Positions 54,077 to 62,204 of a DNA stretch of 64,000 nt are shown here, piece after piece; position 1 is the first letter of the stretch, and every line of letters starts with the position of its first letter. The DNA lies in NCBI GenBank assembly GCA_963579025.1, contig CAUZFZ010000006.1:71275-135274 (forward strand), in the 5' to 3' direction. A program made the position numbers and the translations under genes. The stretch is from CAUZFZ01 sp963579025 (GTDB lineage Bacteria > Planctomycetota > Planctomycetia > Planctomycetales > Planctomycetaceae). The notes beneath the pieces were generated by a model. That model made no database searches. It had not been told where the DNA came from and was given only the letters and a program-made list of their open reading frames with translations.

Positions 54077-54838
54077 ATGTCCGGCAGAAAAATCGGTTCC
54101 AAAGAGAAGCAGCAGAGCGGGCGACGGCTGAGGGATCGCTCCGGGTACAGTCTGGCCAGTGTGGCTGTCGTCGTCTGTATTCTCATGATTCTGATCGCGC
54201 TCTTCCTGCCAGCGACTCGGCGAGCCCCAGAAGCCGCGCGGCGATCGCAGTGCAAAAACAACCTCAAGCAGATCGGGCTCGCGCTCTACAATTACGCTGA
54301 CGTCTATGAGTCACTCCCGCCGGCCTTCACTGTTGATGAAGAGGGCGAGCCACTGCATAGCTGGCGGACACTGATCCTTCCATTCGCCGACCAGCAGGCA
54401 CTCTACAAAACCATCGATCTCTCAAAGCCCTGGGACGATCCGGTGAATGCCGCCGCCCGTGACGCCGTGATCCCCACGTATACGTGTCCGTCTGGAGACT
54501 CACCGCGGACGCATACGACTTACATGGCGGTTGCGGGACCAGATGCCTGTTTTTCCGGCACGCAACCGAGGCGTTTTTCCGATATCACGGACGGCACGTC
54601 CCAAACGCTGATGCTGATCGAAGTCTCGCCCGACGACGCTGTCCATTGGATGATGCCACGGGATTCGGGCAGGCGGTTCGCTCTGACTTTCGGAGCAGAA
54701 TCCCAACTCAATCACACGGGAGGCACCCACGCGTCTCTCGCAGACGGCCGAGTCCGCTTCTTGAGTTCGGGCCTCTCGGACACTCAGCGTCGTGCGCTCA
54801 TCACGATCTCTGGCAACGACTCAGCGGGACAGTGGTAA
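54077..54838 (+). CDS. DUF1559 pilin-like exported protein with atypical processing site
   Basis: I choose the ATG at 54077, which has GGAGG 6 bp upstream, giving 253 aa. The N-terminal helix GYSLASVAVVVCILMILIAL is in the place of a type IV pilin/pseudopilin segment and is followed by the DUF1559 head EAARRSQCKNNLKQIGLALY. The body has the usual SWRTLILPFADQQALYKTI and PTYTCPSG and ends with the H-x-G signature region (LNHTGGTHASLADGRVRFLS). The Glu normally at position 5 of the mature pilin segment (GFTLIE) is Ser here. DUF1559 proteins are numerous in planctomycetes and of unknown role. Confidence 0.85.
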   Translation: MSGRKIGSKEKQQSGRRLRDRSGYSLASVAVVVCILMILIALFLPATRRAPEAARRSQCKNNLKQIGLALYNYADVYESLPPAFTVDEEGEPLHSWRTLILPFADQQALYKTIDLSKPWDDPVNAAARDAVIPTYTCPSGDSPRTHTTYMAVAGPDACFSGTQPRRFSDITDGTSQTLMLIEVSPDDAVHWMMPRDSGRRFALTFGAESQLNHTGGTHASLADGRVRFLSSGLSDTQRRALITISGNDSAGQW

Positions 54839-54850
54839 CGCAGACGCAAT

Positions 54851-55525
54851 TCACACACCCGCATCCCGAGGCCGTACATGAGTTGGGCTGATGACGTGAC
54901 GTCTCAGCCGAAGCAGTTCGAACGCGCCCAGCGGCACCAGCCAACTCGACCAGGCCGCCAGGGAATACGTCCATTCGTCTTCGATTCCAGCGACTGTGAA
55001 CAGCCCACTGGTCAGGCGCAGGACGACTGCCGAGCACAACATCAGGTAGCAGCGCAACATCCACCGCCGATGTTCATCAAATCGCTTCCGCACCGCCGCC
55101 CGCCAGCCGAGACAGATGGCCACGGCAGTTCCCACCGCGACCGATGCAAATCCAGCGCACGCCACCGTTCCTGTAAAAGCATAGAAGGCCATCCACAATC
55201 CGCTCGGCGTAACCAGAAACAGAACGCACACGACCTGGACTCGCCCCAGACGCCGATGCCACTTCGAAAACCGGCGACGAAAGCGGTTGCTCAACAGAAT
55301 CATGCCGAGCATCAGCGAGCAGGGTCCCGACGCGATATGTGTATAAAACGCCCAGTGATAGCCGTCCCAGAAATACTCTGCGCGACCCTGTAGAAAATCA
55401 GAGCCAAAGTCAGGAGGTAGGTAATCGCGATAAGCCAGAACGACACCGACGGTGACTTTCAGGACCAGCACACACGCCAGAATCCTCAGGATGTCTCGTA
55501 GCGACTTTGGAGAAAGACTCTGCAT
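54851..55525 (-). CDS. DUF2306 membrane protein
   Basis: From the ATG at 55525 (MQSLSPKSLRDILRILACVL) the product is 224 aa. About seven membrane segments alternate with short loops. The DUF2306 pattern is clear: FYTHIASGPCSLMLGMILLS, KWHRRLGRVQVVCVLFL and FDEHRRWMLRCYLMLCSAVV with conserved His and Arg. These proteins are related to ferric-reductase-like or cytochrome b561-like membrane folds, but their function is unknown. It is convergent with the DUF1559 gene, only 12 bp apart. Confidence 0.82.
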   Translation of the reverse strand: MQSLSPKSLRDILRILACVLVLKVTVGVVLAYRDYLPPDFGSDFLQGRAEYFWDGYHWAFYTHIASGPCSLMLGMILLSNRFRRRFSKWHRRLGRVQVVCVLFLVTPSGLWMAFYAFTGTVACAGFASVAVGTAVAICLGWRAAVRKRFDEHRRWMLRCYLMLCSAVVLRLTSGLFTVAGIEDEWTYSLAAWSSWLVPLGAFELLRLRRHVISPTHVRPRDAGV

Positions 55526-55762
55526 GCGACAACACGCGCCTGTACTCGTGGTGGGGCCAGCCCGGAGGCCATGTGACAAACGACCGAACATCCACTACGA
55601 GCAATCCTGAGGGGAACGATCAGACGAAAGCCCCGCAATCTCGCGACATTCCGGAAAATATCCGAACCATCTGCCGCGCGCGGCAAACCGGCCGACATCG
55701 TGCAAACTCGATCAGCGACTGCAAAGGCTTACGCCGGTAGAGAATCGTCGCCAAAGTCGGTG

Positions 55763-56314
55763 CTACTCATGAGTGTCCGCATTGTCGGAACGTGTGCGGA
55801 CCCAGGGAATGTCATGGGCTTCCAGCCAGTCGATGGCAACCTGTTCGATTGCGTCGTCTCGATAGCGGAACCAGGCGTCTCTCAATTCCAGTCGATCGAT
55901 CGTGCTCTTGAACGATCGAAACGCGCCGCCGCCGTGAATGGCGTCCAGCAGTTCTGAACGGTGTACGTCGCTCGCCACCGACTCGCTGTAGTCCCGCATG
56001 ACGGACCACTCGTGAATCTCGAACTGACCCGGCAGACGCTCGTATTTGTCCGAGGAATCGATGTCTCGTGCCAGAGCGATCATCTCAGGGTCTGCGTCAC
56101 CAGAATCCTTCGTGGGTTCCTCATCGTCATCGAGTTCCTCAGCGCCAAGGAAGGCGTCGTCCAGCAGTCCAATCACGTCGCCGGTTTCGCGATTGACGTA
56201 CGACGACCACTCGTCGATGGCCATCTCCATTTCCCGAAGCACGTCTGAAAGATGCACGGGGCGGGCAGGTCTGGGCTGATCGGATTCGGCAGCCGCCGAG
56301 TTTGCATCAGTCAT
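55763..56314 (-). CDS. UPF0158 family protein
   Basis: From the ATG at 56314 (MTDANSAAAES) the product is 183 aa. The UPF0158 features are SDVLREMEMAIDEWSSYVNR followed by TGDVIGLLDDAF, then LPGQFEIHEWSVMRDYSESV, LLDAIHGGGAFRSFKSTIDR and LRDAWFRYRDDAIEQVAIDW. An acidic stretch (DDDEEP) sits in the middle. Function is unknown. It follows the WD40 reading frame by 53 bp on the same strand. Confidence 0.85.
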   Translation of the reverse strand: MTDANSAAAESDQPRPARPVHLSDVLREMEMAIDEWSSYVNRETGDVIGLLDDAFLGAEELDDDEEPTKDSGDADPEMIALARDIDSSDKYERLPGQFEIHEWSVMRDYSESVASDVHRSELLDAIHGGGAFRSFKSTIDRLELRDAWFRYRDDAIEQVAIDWLEAHDIPWVRTRSDNADTHE

Positions 56315-56367
56315 CGACCAGATTCTCCTGAGCGCCTCAGTAACAAAGCAACAACGCGTTGCGGCAC

Positions 56368-57348
56368 TCACTCCCGTGCGTTGCGTGAAGTGTCCCATTT
56401 CTGAATGCGGGACCTCCATGCCGGCTGAGGCGAGTTCCGTTCCAACACCCCCATCAGCGCGAACAGATGCCGACCGTCAGACGAAGGAACAACTGACATT
56501 ACGCCATTGGCGTTGAATTTTGTGCCATTGACTCGGAACGGGAATGCGAAGCGAGCCGATCCATCCGTCGTCGAAAAACTACCGACATGTCCCGGCCCGG
56601 CACCTGCGAAGAACGACGTCCCGTCGATGTTGAAGCTGAGCGGCCCGAATCGCGCGTGTTGACATTGATAACGCACCATTTCCCGGCCGGTCTCTGTGTT
56701 CCAGATAATCAATCGACCGTCCCCGCCGAGAGCCAGCAGACGCCTTGAGTCCGGTGAGAAGCAGACCCTCGACGGCACCGTCGAGAGTCCGTCGAGCACA
56801 TGCCTCACGCGGCCGTCCCGAGTTGCGATCAGCTCGATTTTCTGTCGATAGCCGTCATTGAATGCGATCCACTCGGCATCAGGCGAGACCTCGAACGCAG
56901 TAAACGCGCGGCCGCGCTTCTTATATCGCCAGACTGTCCTCGCGTTTGCGAACCAGCCAAGCGATTGGGTATCGAGCAGCGCGAAGCGTCCGACCTCTCG
57001 GGACGGAATGATCTGGGGACGGGTGTTACTGACACGGTCGCGTTCAGGATTGACGACCCCGGCCCGATGCTCCGTATCACCAACAGTCCACGTAAGCACG
57101 TTTCCCGTCAGGTTATTACTACTCGGAGCGAAAACCAGCTTCTGGTGGCTGACAAATTCGACCCGGAAATATCGGCCGCTCGGTTCGTTGAAGCTGTGCA
57201 GGAGTTGTCCATTCCGGGCATCCAGGACATGGATGGCCGGGTTCGACTCGTTCATGCCGATGGCCAGCCAGTTGCCGTCATCGCTTACCGCCAGCGAATG
57301 GGCCTGGGTCGTGTGATCCCGACTCCAGACTGGCTCCGGCAGCACCAC
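56368..57348 (-). CDS. WD40-repeat protein, possibly the end of a longer interrupted gene
   Basis: The 326-aa frame is a WD40-type propeller throughout: TTQAHSLAVSDDGNWLAIGM, FTAFEVSPDAEWIAFNDGYR, RVCFSPDSRRLLALGGDGRL, IIWNTETGREM. It has no signal peptide. The start is a GTG at 57348 with a purine stretch only 3 bp away, which is poor. The frame continues upstream without interruption to the TAG that ends the 57367-58248 gene, so both lie in one frame. It may be an independent coupled gene or the tail of a gene split by a nonsense codon. Confidence 0.65.
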   Translation of the reverse strand: MVLPEPVWSRDHTTQAHSLAVSDDGNWLAIGMNESNPAIHVLDARNGQLLHSFNEPSGRYFRVEFVSHQKLVFAPSSNNLTGNVLTWTVGDTEHRAGVVNPERDRVSNTRPQIIPSREVGRFALLDTQSLGWFANARTVWRYKKRGRAFTAFEVSPDAEWIAFNDGYRQKIELIATRDGRVRHVLDGLSTVPSRVCFSPDSRRLLALGGDGRLIIWNTETGREMVRYQCQHARFGPLSFNIDGTSFFAGAGPGHVGSFSTTDGSARFAFPFRVNGTKFNANGVMSVVPSSDGRHLFALMGVLERNSPQPAWRSRIQKWDTSRNARE

Positions 57349-57366
57349 CTTTGGGGCAGCCAGTGT

Positions 57367-58248
57367 CTATGATTCGACGATGGCTATCTTGAACAGCCTG
57401 CGAAGCTCGTTGCGAACCAGTGTGGAATCATCCGCGTAGATGGGACGGTTCAACAAGGAGACGTCGCCGAGTTTCTGCACCAGGAGAGCGAGGTAAATGA
57501 CATCGAGAGGTTTCAGTTGTTCAAAATGTCTGTGGCCCACGATCGGTTTGATGATCTCTCGCCAGTGTCCGGGACGCCGATACTGCACTGCTCCAATGAA
57601 GACACTCTGAGCAGACGATCCACTGTCGCTGTTCAATTCGTTGTAGAACCACGTGGTAGCAGTTTGGCGATCCGCATCGTCACCATGAACGGCCAGCGCC
57701 GCCATGAGACTGCCGCGCTCCCTGATCTGGTATCTGGCAGTGAGGTGACGCATGCCCTCATCCACGGTACGTCGCACGATCGTCGGGTCGGCATCGGCCG
57801 CCGCAGTAAAGTGCTTCAGTTCCAGGAGTGCCGCCGCATGCTCTTTCTGAAAGTAGTGAATGGCATTCGTGATGATGAACCGTTGCCCCTTTCGAGATTC
57901 ATCCAGCCCCGGATTCCTGAGCCCCCGGCGCTGTCCGTCTTTCAGGAATCCGATCAGCCTGTCCGGTCCCAGTTCCTCGACGGCCTCCAGCATTTCCTCC
58001 ATTGATGCGAAGTAGTCATGCCACTCGCCGTCCATTGAGTAAATGTCGTCTGCCAGGTAGAGCAACAGCCAGGCCCGTGTCTGAGCCGGCAGCCCGTCGA
58101 TTTGTCCGCGAAACCGGCCGATCCTCTCGCCGGCAGCTTCCGGAACGGGCGATGTACCCTGAGACGCACGGCGATACAGGAACTCATACCAGGCGAGCCA
58201 ATCTGGATCGTTTTTCCGCTCCGCCCACCATTTGGCGACCTCCTCCAC
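57367..58248 (-). CDS. Helical (HEAT/TPR-like) protein of unknown function, start unclear
   Basis: The product is 293 aa from a GTG at 58248 (MEEVAKWWAERKNDPDWLAW) with no ribosome site upstream. It is all helical, with Trp- and Leu-rich pairs (AWLLLYLADDIYSMDGEWHD, MEEMLEAVEELGPDRLIGFL). I do not recognise a family. Its frame continues upstream to the TAA that ends the 58291-58818 gene and downstream, past its own TAG, into the WD40 frame. The intervening DNA at 58249-58290 includes a small CCCGT/ACGGG hairpin. Confidence 0.6.
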   Translation of the reverse strand: MEEVAKWWAERKNDPDWLAWYEFLYRRASQGTSPVPEAAGERIGRFRGQIDGLPAQTRAWLLLYLADDIYSMDGEWHDYFASMEEMLEAVEELGPDRLIGFLKDGQRRGLRNPGLDESRKGQRFIITNAIHYFQKEHAAALLELKHFTAAADADPTIVRRTVDEGMRHLTARYQIRERGSLMAALAVHGDDADRQTATTWFYNELNSDSGSSAQSVFIGAVQYRRPGHWREIIKPIVGHRHFEQLKPLDVIYLALLVQKLGDVSLLNRPIYADDSTLVRNELRRLFKIAIVES

Positions 58249-58290
58249 GTTGACGTTCGTCAGGTCACCCCGTGGTGAACGGGACGACGA

Positions 58291-58818
58291 TTAAGCCATC
58301 CGGCGGTAAAACTTACCCAGGACAAAGCGAGCAATATGGCCGACCTTCTGCGGCTCGGTAGCCACTCGGGCATCGCGGGCATCGCGGGCATCGCGGGGGC
58401 GCATGCTTCGCCGGTCCTCCTGCAACGGCAGCGTGTCCGCGTTGTCATTCACGAGTTGTATGCATGCCGGAATCACTTCACGCGACTCCCGAGCGACCAG
58501 TCCCAGCAGCGCCAACGCGCGAATGTCGGGCTCCGAATGGCCGGCGAGACCGACCAGATCGGCCACGCGCAGCTTCGACGACTCCAATTCCATCAACACG
58601 CGAAAGGCGGCTGCCACCTGTTCCTCGTCACGTGTCGTATCACGAGGCGGGTGCCGGTAGAGAAAGTCTCTCATTGAGATGAACGGCACGCGTGATCTGA
58701 TCGACCGCAGTTTCGCCCCCGCATCGATAGCGGGCGACTGCTGCGTCACCGCCACACCGACCAGCAATATCGGGACGAGCGTCACGAGGACCAGCCAACG
58801 TCGAGAAATGCCCATCAT
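58291..58818 (-). CDS. Exported or membrane-anchored HEAT-like repeat protein
   Basis: The product is 175 aa. It starts with a signal or anchor (RRWLVLVTLVPILLVGVAVT) and has HEAT-like helices in the middle (VADLVGLAGHSEPDIRALAL then LGLVARESREVIPACIQLV). Near the end there is a triple Asp-Ala-Arg, coded by three 9-bp tandem copies at 58371-58397. The last residues, HIARFVLGKFYRRMA, run into the TAA. The start overlaps the stop of the small upstream frame (ATGA). It looks like the first large part of a signalling or scaffold protein that continues in the next two same-frame genes. Confidence 0.6.
   Translation of the reverse strand: MMGISRRWLVLVTLVPILLVGVAVTQQSPAIDAGAKLRSIRSRVPFISMRDFLYRHPPRDTTRDEEQVAAAFRVLMELESSKLRVADLVGLAGHSEPDIRALALLGLVARESREVIPACIQLVNDNADTLPLQEDRRSMRPRDARDARDARVATEPQKVGHIARFVLGKFYRRMA
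58371..58397. repeat. Three tandem 9-bp units CATCGCGGG
   Basis: Perfect copies lie at 58371-58379, 58380-58388 and 58389-58397 inside the HEAT-like gene. The unit keeps the reading frame and encodes Asp-Ala-Arg three times on the minus strand. Confidence 0.85.
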
Positions 58819-59033
58819 GGCAGCCGGCTCCGAGTCGGTGCGTCAGAAAACAGCTCTGGAAAAGAACCACGAGCCAATCGTCTGGGGTCGACGGACGAGT
58901 TCCTATGCGTAGTCGCGAAAGTTTCCAGGGCTTTAGCCTGATCAGGCGGCACGTGAACCACCGTCGCAAATGGGACGGTGATCAGAGCCGCATTGTCGGC
59001 CGGCACCTTCGCCGTGTCGACCCGATTTCGCAC
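58815..59033 (-). CDS. Possible small gene, 72 aa, unknown
   Basis: From a GTG at 59033 the frame reads like protein (RVDTAKVPADNAALITVPFA, VVHVPPDQAKALETFATTHR), and its stop overlaps the ATG of the next gene (ATGA), which suggests coupling. The frame stays open upstream to a TGA near 59059, so the start is unsure. The remaining part of the 390-bp interval 58819-59208 has another short protein-like stretch (ALQLVRALLETRFVAFLEQQ, about 59112-59171 on the minus strand) that ends in a stop. The region may hold a decayed gene. Confidence 0.3.
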   Translation of the reverse strand: MRNRVDTAKVPADNAALITVPFATVVHVPPDQAKALETFATTHRNSSVDPRRLARGSFPELFSDAPTRSRLP

Positions 59034-59208
59034 GGTGGCCGTCTCTTCGCGGCGCGAAATGCCGACTCAAGCAATCGGCAGTATCGCACGATCGATCAAC
59101 TATTGCTGCTCAAGGAACGCCACGAAGCGCGTCTCCAGGAGCGCGCGGACGAGCTGCAATGCGACGCACCGAGATCGGGCGCAGTAGAAACCGTTCCAGA
59201 CGCTCAGC

Positions 59209-59991
59209 CTATGCAAACTCAGGCCGACGGCGGTTCAACTGATCTTTGAGTCGGGCAACGATGCTGGAATGCATCTGGCTGACACGAGACTCCGACAGTC
59301 CCAGTGTTGAGCCGATCTCTTTCATCGTCAGCTCTTCGTAATAGTACAGGATGATGATCAGACGCTCGTTGCGATTCAGTCCTCGCGTGACCAGCCGCAT
59401 CACATCGCGTTTCTGAATGCCGCGGGTCGGATCTTCGCCCTTGCTGTCCTCAATGATGTCAACTTCGCGTACGTCTTTGTAACTGTCGGTCTCGTACCAT
59501 TTCTTATTCAGGCTGACGAGATTCACGGCACTTGCGTCGGACTTAACCTTTTCAAATTCCTCAAGCGAAACTTCCATCTCCTGAGCCAGTTCGGCGTCAG
59601 TCGGTGGTCGACCGAAACGAGCTTCAACACGTTTGCGTGCGGCTTCCAGCTTGCTGGCTTTGCTGCGGACAAGACGTGGAACCCAGTCCATCGTTCGCAG
59701 TTCATCCAGCATTGCACCACGAATCCGAGGCACGCAGTAGGTTTCAAATTTAACGCCGCGTTCCATATCAAAGGCTTCGATGGCGTCCATCAGCCCGAAC
59801 ACCCCGGCGGAGATCAGGTCGTTCATATCAACGCCTTCGGGCAACTTTTGCCACACGCGCTCGGCATTGTATTTCACGAGCGGAAGATAGCGTTCTATGA
59901 GAATGTTCCGGAGGCGCTGGTCGGTCATGTTCGCTTTGAAGTCGATCCAGACTTCGGCCAGAACGTCGTCGCTTAGCTTTGTCTTCGCCAT
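59209..59991 (-). CDS. fliA: FliA/WhiG-type sigma-28 factor
   Basis: This sigma factor directs late flagellar gene transcription in motile bacteria. I start it at the ATG at 59991, with GGAGG 6 bp upstream, giving 260 aa; an in-frame ATG at 60012 is less likely. Region 2 is visible as ERYLPLVKYNAERVWQKLPE, MNDLISAGVFGLMDAIEAFD and KFETYCVPRIRGAMLDELRT followed by MDWVPR. Region 3 reads FGRPPTDAELAQEMEVSLEE, and region 4 is LNRNERLIIILYYYEELTMK with EIGSTLGLSESRVSQMHSSI. The order and wording are those of FliA. No flagellar gene is next to it, and fliM is 54 kb away. Confidence 0.93.
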   Translation of the reverse strand: MAKTKLSDDVLAEVWIDFKANMTDQRLRNILIERYLPLVKYNAERVWQKLPEGVDMNDLISAGVFGLMDAIEAFDMERGVKFETYCVPRIRGAMLDELRTMDWVPRLVRSKASKLEAARKRVEARFGRPPTDAELAQEMEVSLEEFEKVKSDASAVNLVSLNKKWYETDSYKDVREVDIIEDSKGEDPTRGIQKRDVMRLVTRGLNRNERLIIILYYYEELTMKEIGSTLGLSESRVSQMHSSIVARLKDQLNRRRPEFA

Positions 59992-60073
59992 GAAACCCTC
60001 CGTGGTTTTCAATGACCGGCCATTTGTAGTAACCGCACAAAACGGTTTGCTCGCAGGTGTGACTACGAGCCCG

Positions 60074-60280
60074 CTAAGTCAGGTTGCTACAAACGACAGG
60101 CGGGTAAACCGCCTGCACTTCCGGTTCGGCTATGTGGTGGTCGTCTCTGGATGAGTACTCTTCGATCATTCTGTGAATATTGGCCGGGACGTGGTCCTTG
60201 ACCAGCCGACGGGTGAGGTCTCCGATGACCCGCCCGCCAGCAAACAAACCAGCTCCCACAGGCAGAGCCAGCCTGACCAT
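60074..60280 (-). CDS. Possible small gene, 68 aa, in the fliA upstream spacer
   Basis: The minus-strand frame from an ATG at 60280 reads MVRLALPVGAGLFAGGRVIG and then a plausible helical stretch (DHVPANIHRMIEEYSSRDDH). A 7-bp perfect hairpin, CAGGCGG/CCGCCTG at 60097-60115, lies within its 3' end, and the ribosome site is weak, so this is a weak call. Elsewhere in the 640-bp spacer 59992-60631 I see only a minor ACTCT/AGAGT hairpin near 60479-60496. Confidence 0.25.
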   Translation of the reverse strand: MVRLALPVGAGLFAGGRVIGDLTRRLVKDHVPANIHRMIEEYSSRDDHHIAEPEVQAVYPPVVCSNLT

Positions 60281-60631
60281 ATCTTCAAAACCAAAACTGC
60301 CCGTGACACCTCACGATCCGACGGCTGTCAACATAATCAAGGCCGTTCGAGTTGCGACGTGCAGCGACACAGTTCCAATCCGTTTACAGACAGCTCTGCC
60401 ATGTGCTCATGGAATTCCGTGCCGTGAGCGCAAAGCAGGCCTGTGTCTGGTATCGGTAGAATTCAGGCCGCAGAATCACTCTTTTCAGAGTATTTTCCCT
60501 GACCGGAATAGTTTGACATTGTTGGAAGTGGGTCCGGCGGTGAGGAAGGACAGTTGCCGGAGAATAGATGTGACGTGAGGTGGGGGCGGGACGTTATCGC
60601 ACTGTGCGTAAGCACGGGTAGAGCAGTTTAT

Positions 60632-61981
60632 TTACCAACGAATACCGAAACGGGTAATGAATCCGGATGAGATATCGAAATCGGCGTTGGTGTTTAAGAA
60701 GTCTGCGTGGCGATCGAAGACCCAGCCGGCCTCCAGAAAGCTCGACACGCCTGCGGATTCGCTACGGACGCCAAACAGCAGACGCCAGTCTTCGATTTCG
60801 AACCGGTCGGCCTGCCTGCCTCCGCTGATAGGAGTTTCGACTTCCCACGCCTCAACGTGGTATTCCGCCGCCAGATAGAGCCACTGCGGAACACCCCACG
60901 GAGCGCCGACGAAGACACTGACGTCGGCTCGCGGAAACAGCAGGCGTGCTTCAAACACACCGTTCGGCGTGTAGACGAGTCCGCCATAGGGCAGCACCTT
61001 ATCGTTAACCCGGTCCCAGAAAAGTGCTCCAATCACAACCATCCAGCTCGGGCTTGTGCGAATCTGCAATGCACCGTATCCATCAAACGACCATGCGTCC
61101 GACGACGGACTGCGCTCAGTATCACTCGAAAATGCTGGAGTAAAACCAATTTCAAATGTTGTCGGACCAACGGTTGGACTGGTCAGGCGAAAATCGCTGC
61201 CAAATCGGATTGCCTCACCGTCCAGGCGAGGGCTGCTTGGTGGTGGTGCTGGTGAACCTGGCCCGTCCCAGCCGCGCAAATTGAATTGTGGGGCGACGGA
61301 CATGATCCACTGCCCTGGAACTGGCGCGGTGTAGCGCATTTCCAGATTGGTTTCGAAGATTCCAAGCGAGCCTCGGGCGTTGCCCTTGCTCACCGACTGG
61401 GTCGGCAAGTAGCCAATGTCGAATCGAGTTTGCCAGCCGAACCGGAAAGGCTGCGGCCCGTTGACTCCAACCACTGACGCATTCGGAGCCGGTCCGCCCG
61501 GCCATCCGTTTGGCGCCAGCATGCCCGCACCGGGCCACCCCATCTGCGGTTGTCCCCAGGGACTGGCTGAGGCCGCAGGAGGCAACATGACTGGAGCGCG
61601 ATTGAGATCGGGGCTGAGCTGCGGGTCTTCGTCGTACGTCGGGTTCTGTCCACGGATGACAATGGCTTGACCCGCTATCGCCATCTGTTTCATGTGCGAT
61701 CCGACGCGGAACACGGGTTTTCGAGCTGAATCGCTATCTGGACTGAAGGAACCGGCAATTCCCCACGCCGGCGCGACGCGATCCCTGTAGGAGGCCGTTG
61801 GTACCCAACCGGTATCGGCAGGTCCTCTTGTTTCGTCGTACAGGGTCGGAAGCCGATCAAGCCACGCGTCCCCTGCAGTCTGGAGCTGCATGACGACGAT
61901 CAGTGATTCCGACTGATCCGACGCAGCTTCAACGGCACCACTGGCAGACAAAGTCGCGGCGAGGACAATGGCCGAAAGCAT
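60632..61981 (-). CDS. DUF6268-type outer-membrane beta-barrel protein
   Basis: The product is 449 aa, with AAGGA 9 bp before the ATG and a signal peptide (MLSAIVLAATLSASGAVEAA). Residues about 25-180 are a Pro/Gly-rich linker. Amphipathic strands follow (FGWQTRFDIGYLPTQSV, NLEMRYTAPVPGQWIMSVAP, SWMVVIGALFWDRVNDKVLP, PQWLYLAAEYHVEAWEVETP), and the chain ends ITRFGIRW with an aromatic residue, as outer-membrane barrels do. The pattern fits DUF6268 barrels of planctomycetes. Ligand unknown. Confidence 0.78.
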   Translation of the reverse strand: MLSAIVLAATLSASGAVEAASDQSESLIVVMQLQTAGDAWLDRLPTLYDETRGPADTGWVPTASYRDRVAPAWGIAGSFSPDSDSARKPVFRVGSHMKQMAIAGQAIVIRGQNPTYDEDPQLSPDLNRAPVMLPPAASASPWGQPQMGWPGAGMLAPNGWPGGPAPNASVVGVNGPQPFRFGWQTRFDIGYLPTQSVSKGNARGSLGIFETNLEMRYTAPVPGQWIMSVAPQFNLRGWDGPGSPAPPPSSPRLDGEAIRFGSDFRLTSPTVGPTTFEIGFTPAFSSDTERSPSSDAWSFDGYGALQIRTSPSWMVVIGALFWDRVNDKVLPYGGLVYTPNGVFEARLLFPRADVSVFVGAPWGVPQWLYLAAEYHVEAWEVETPISGGRQADRFEIEDWRLLFGVRSESAGVSSFLEAGWVFDRHADFLNTNADFDISSGFITRFGIRW

Positions 61982-62204
61982 GGCAGAGCATCCTTGCTCA
62001 CAGAGACGGGAAACCGCGATTGAACATCACGGAGGTAGATCGTCAGGCGGAGAACCAACTTGACGGCACGGACGTGCAACTTGAGGAAATCTTGAAGGGA
62101 GCGGGATTTTCTTCGGAATTGTCGGCGCAGGTCAACGCGAGTTTCCACGCACCGCAGCAGCAATCGACGGAATTCGAGAATCTTTGTCGCTGAGAGTAAG
62201 CCGA

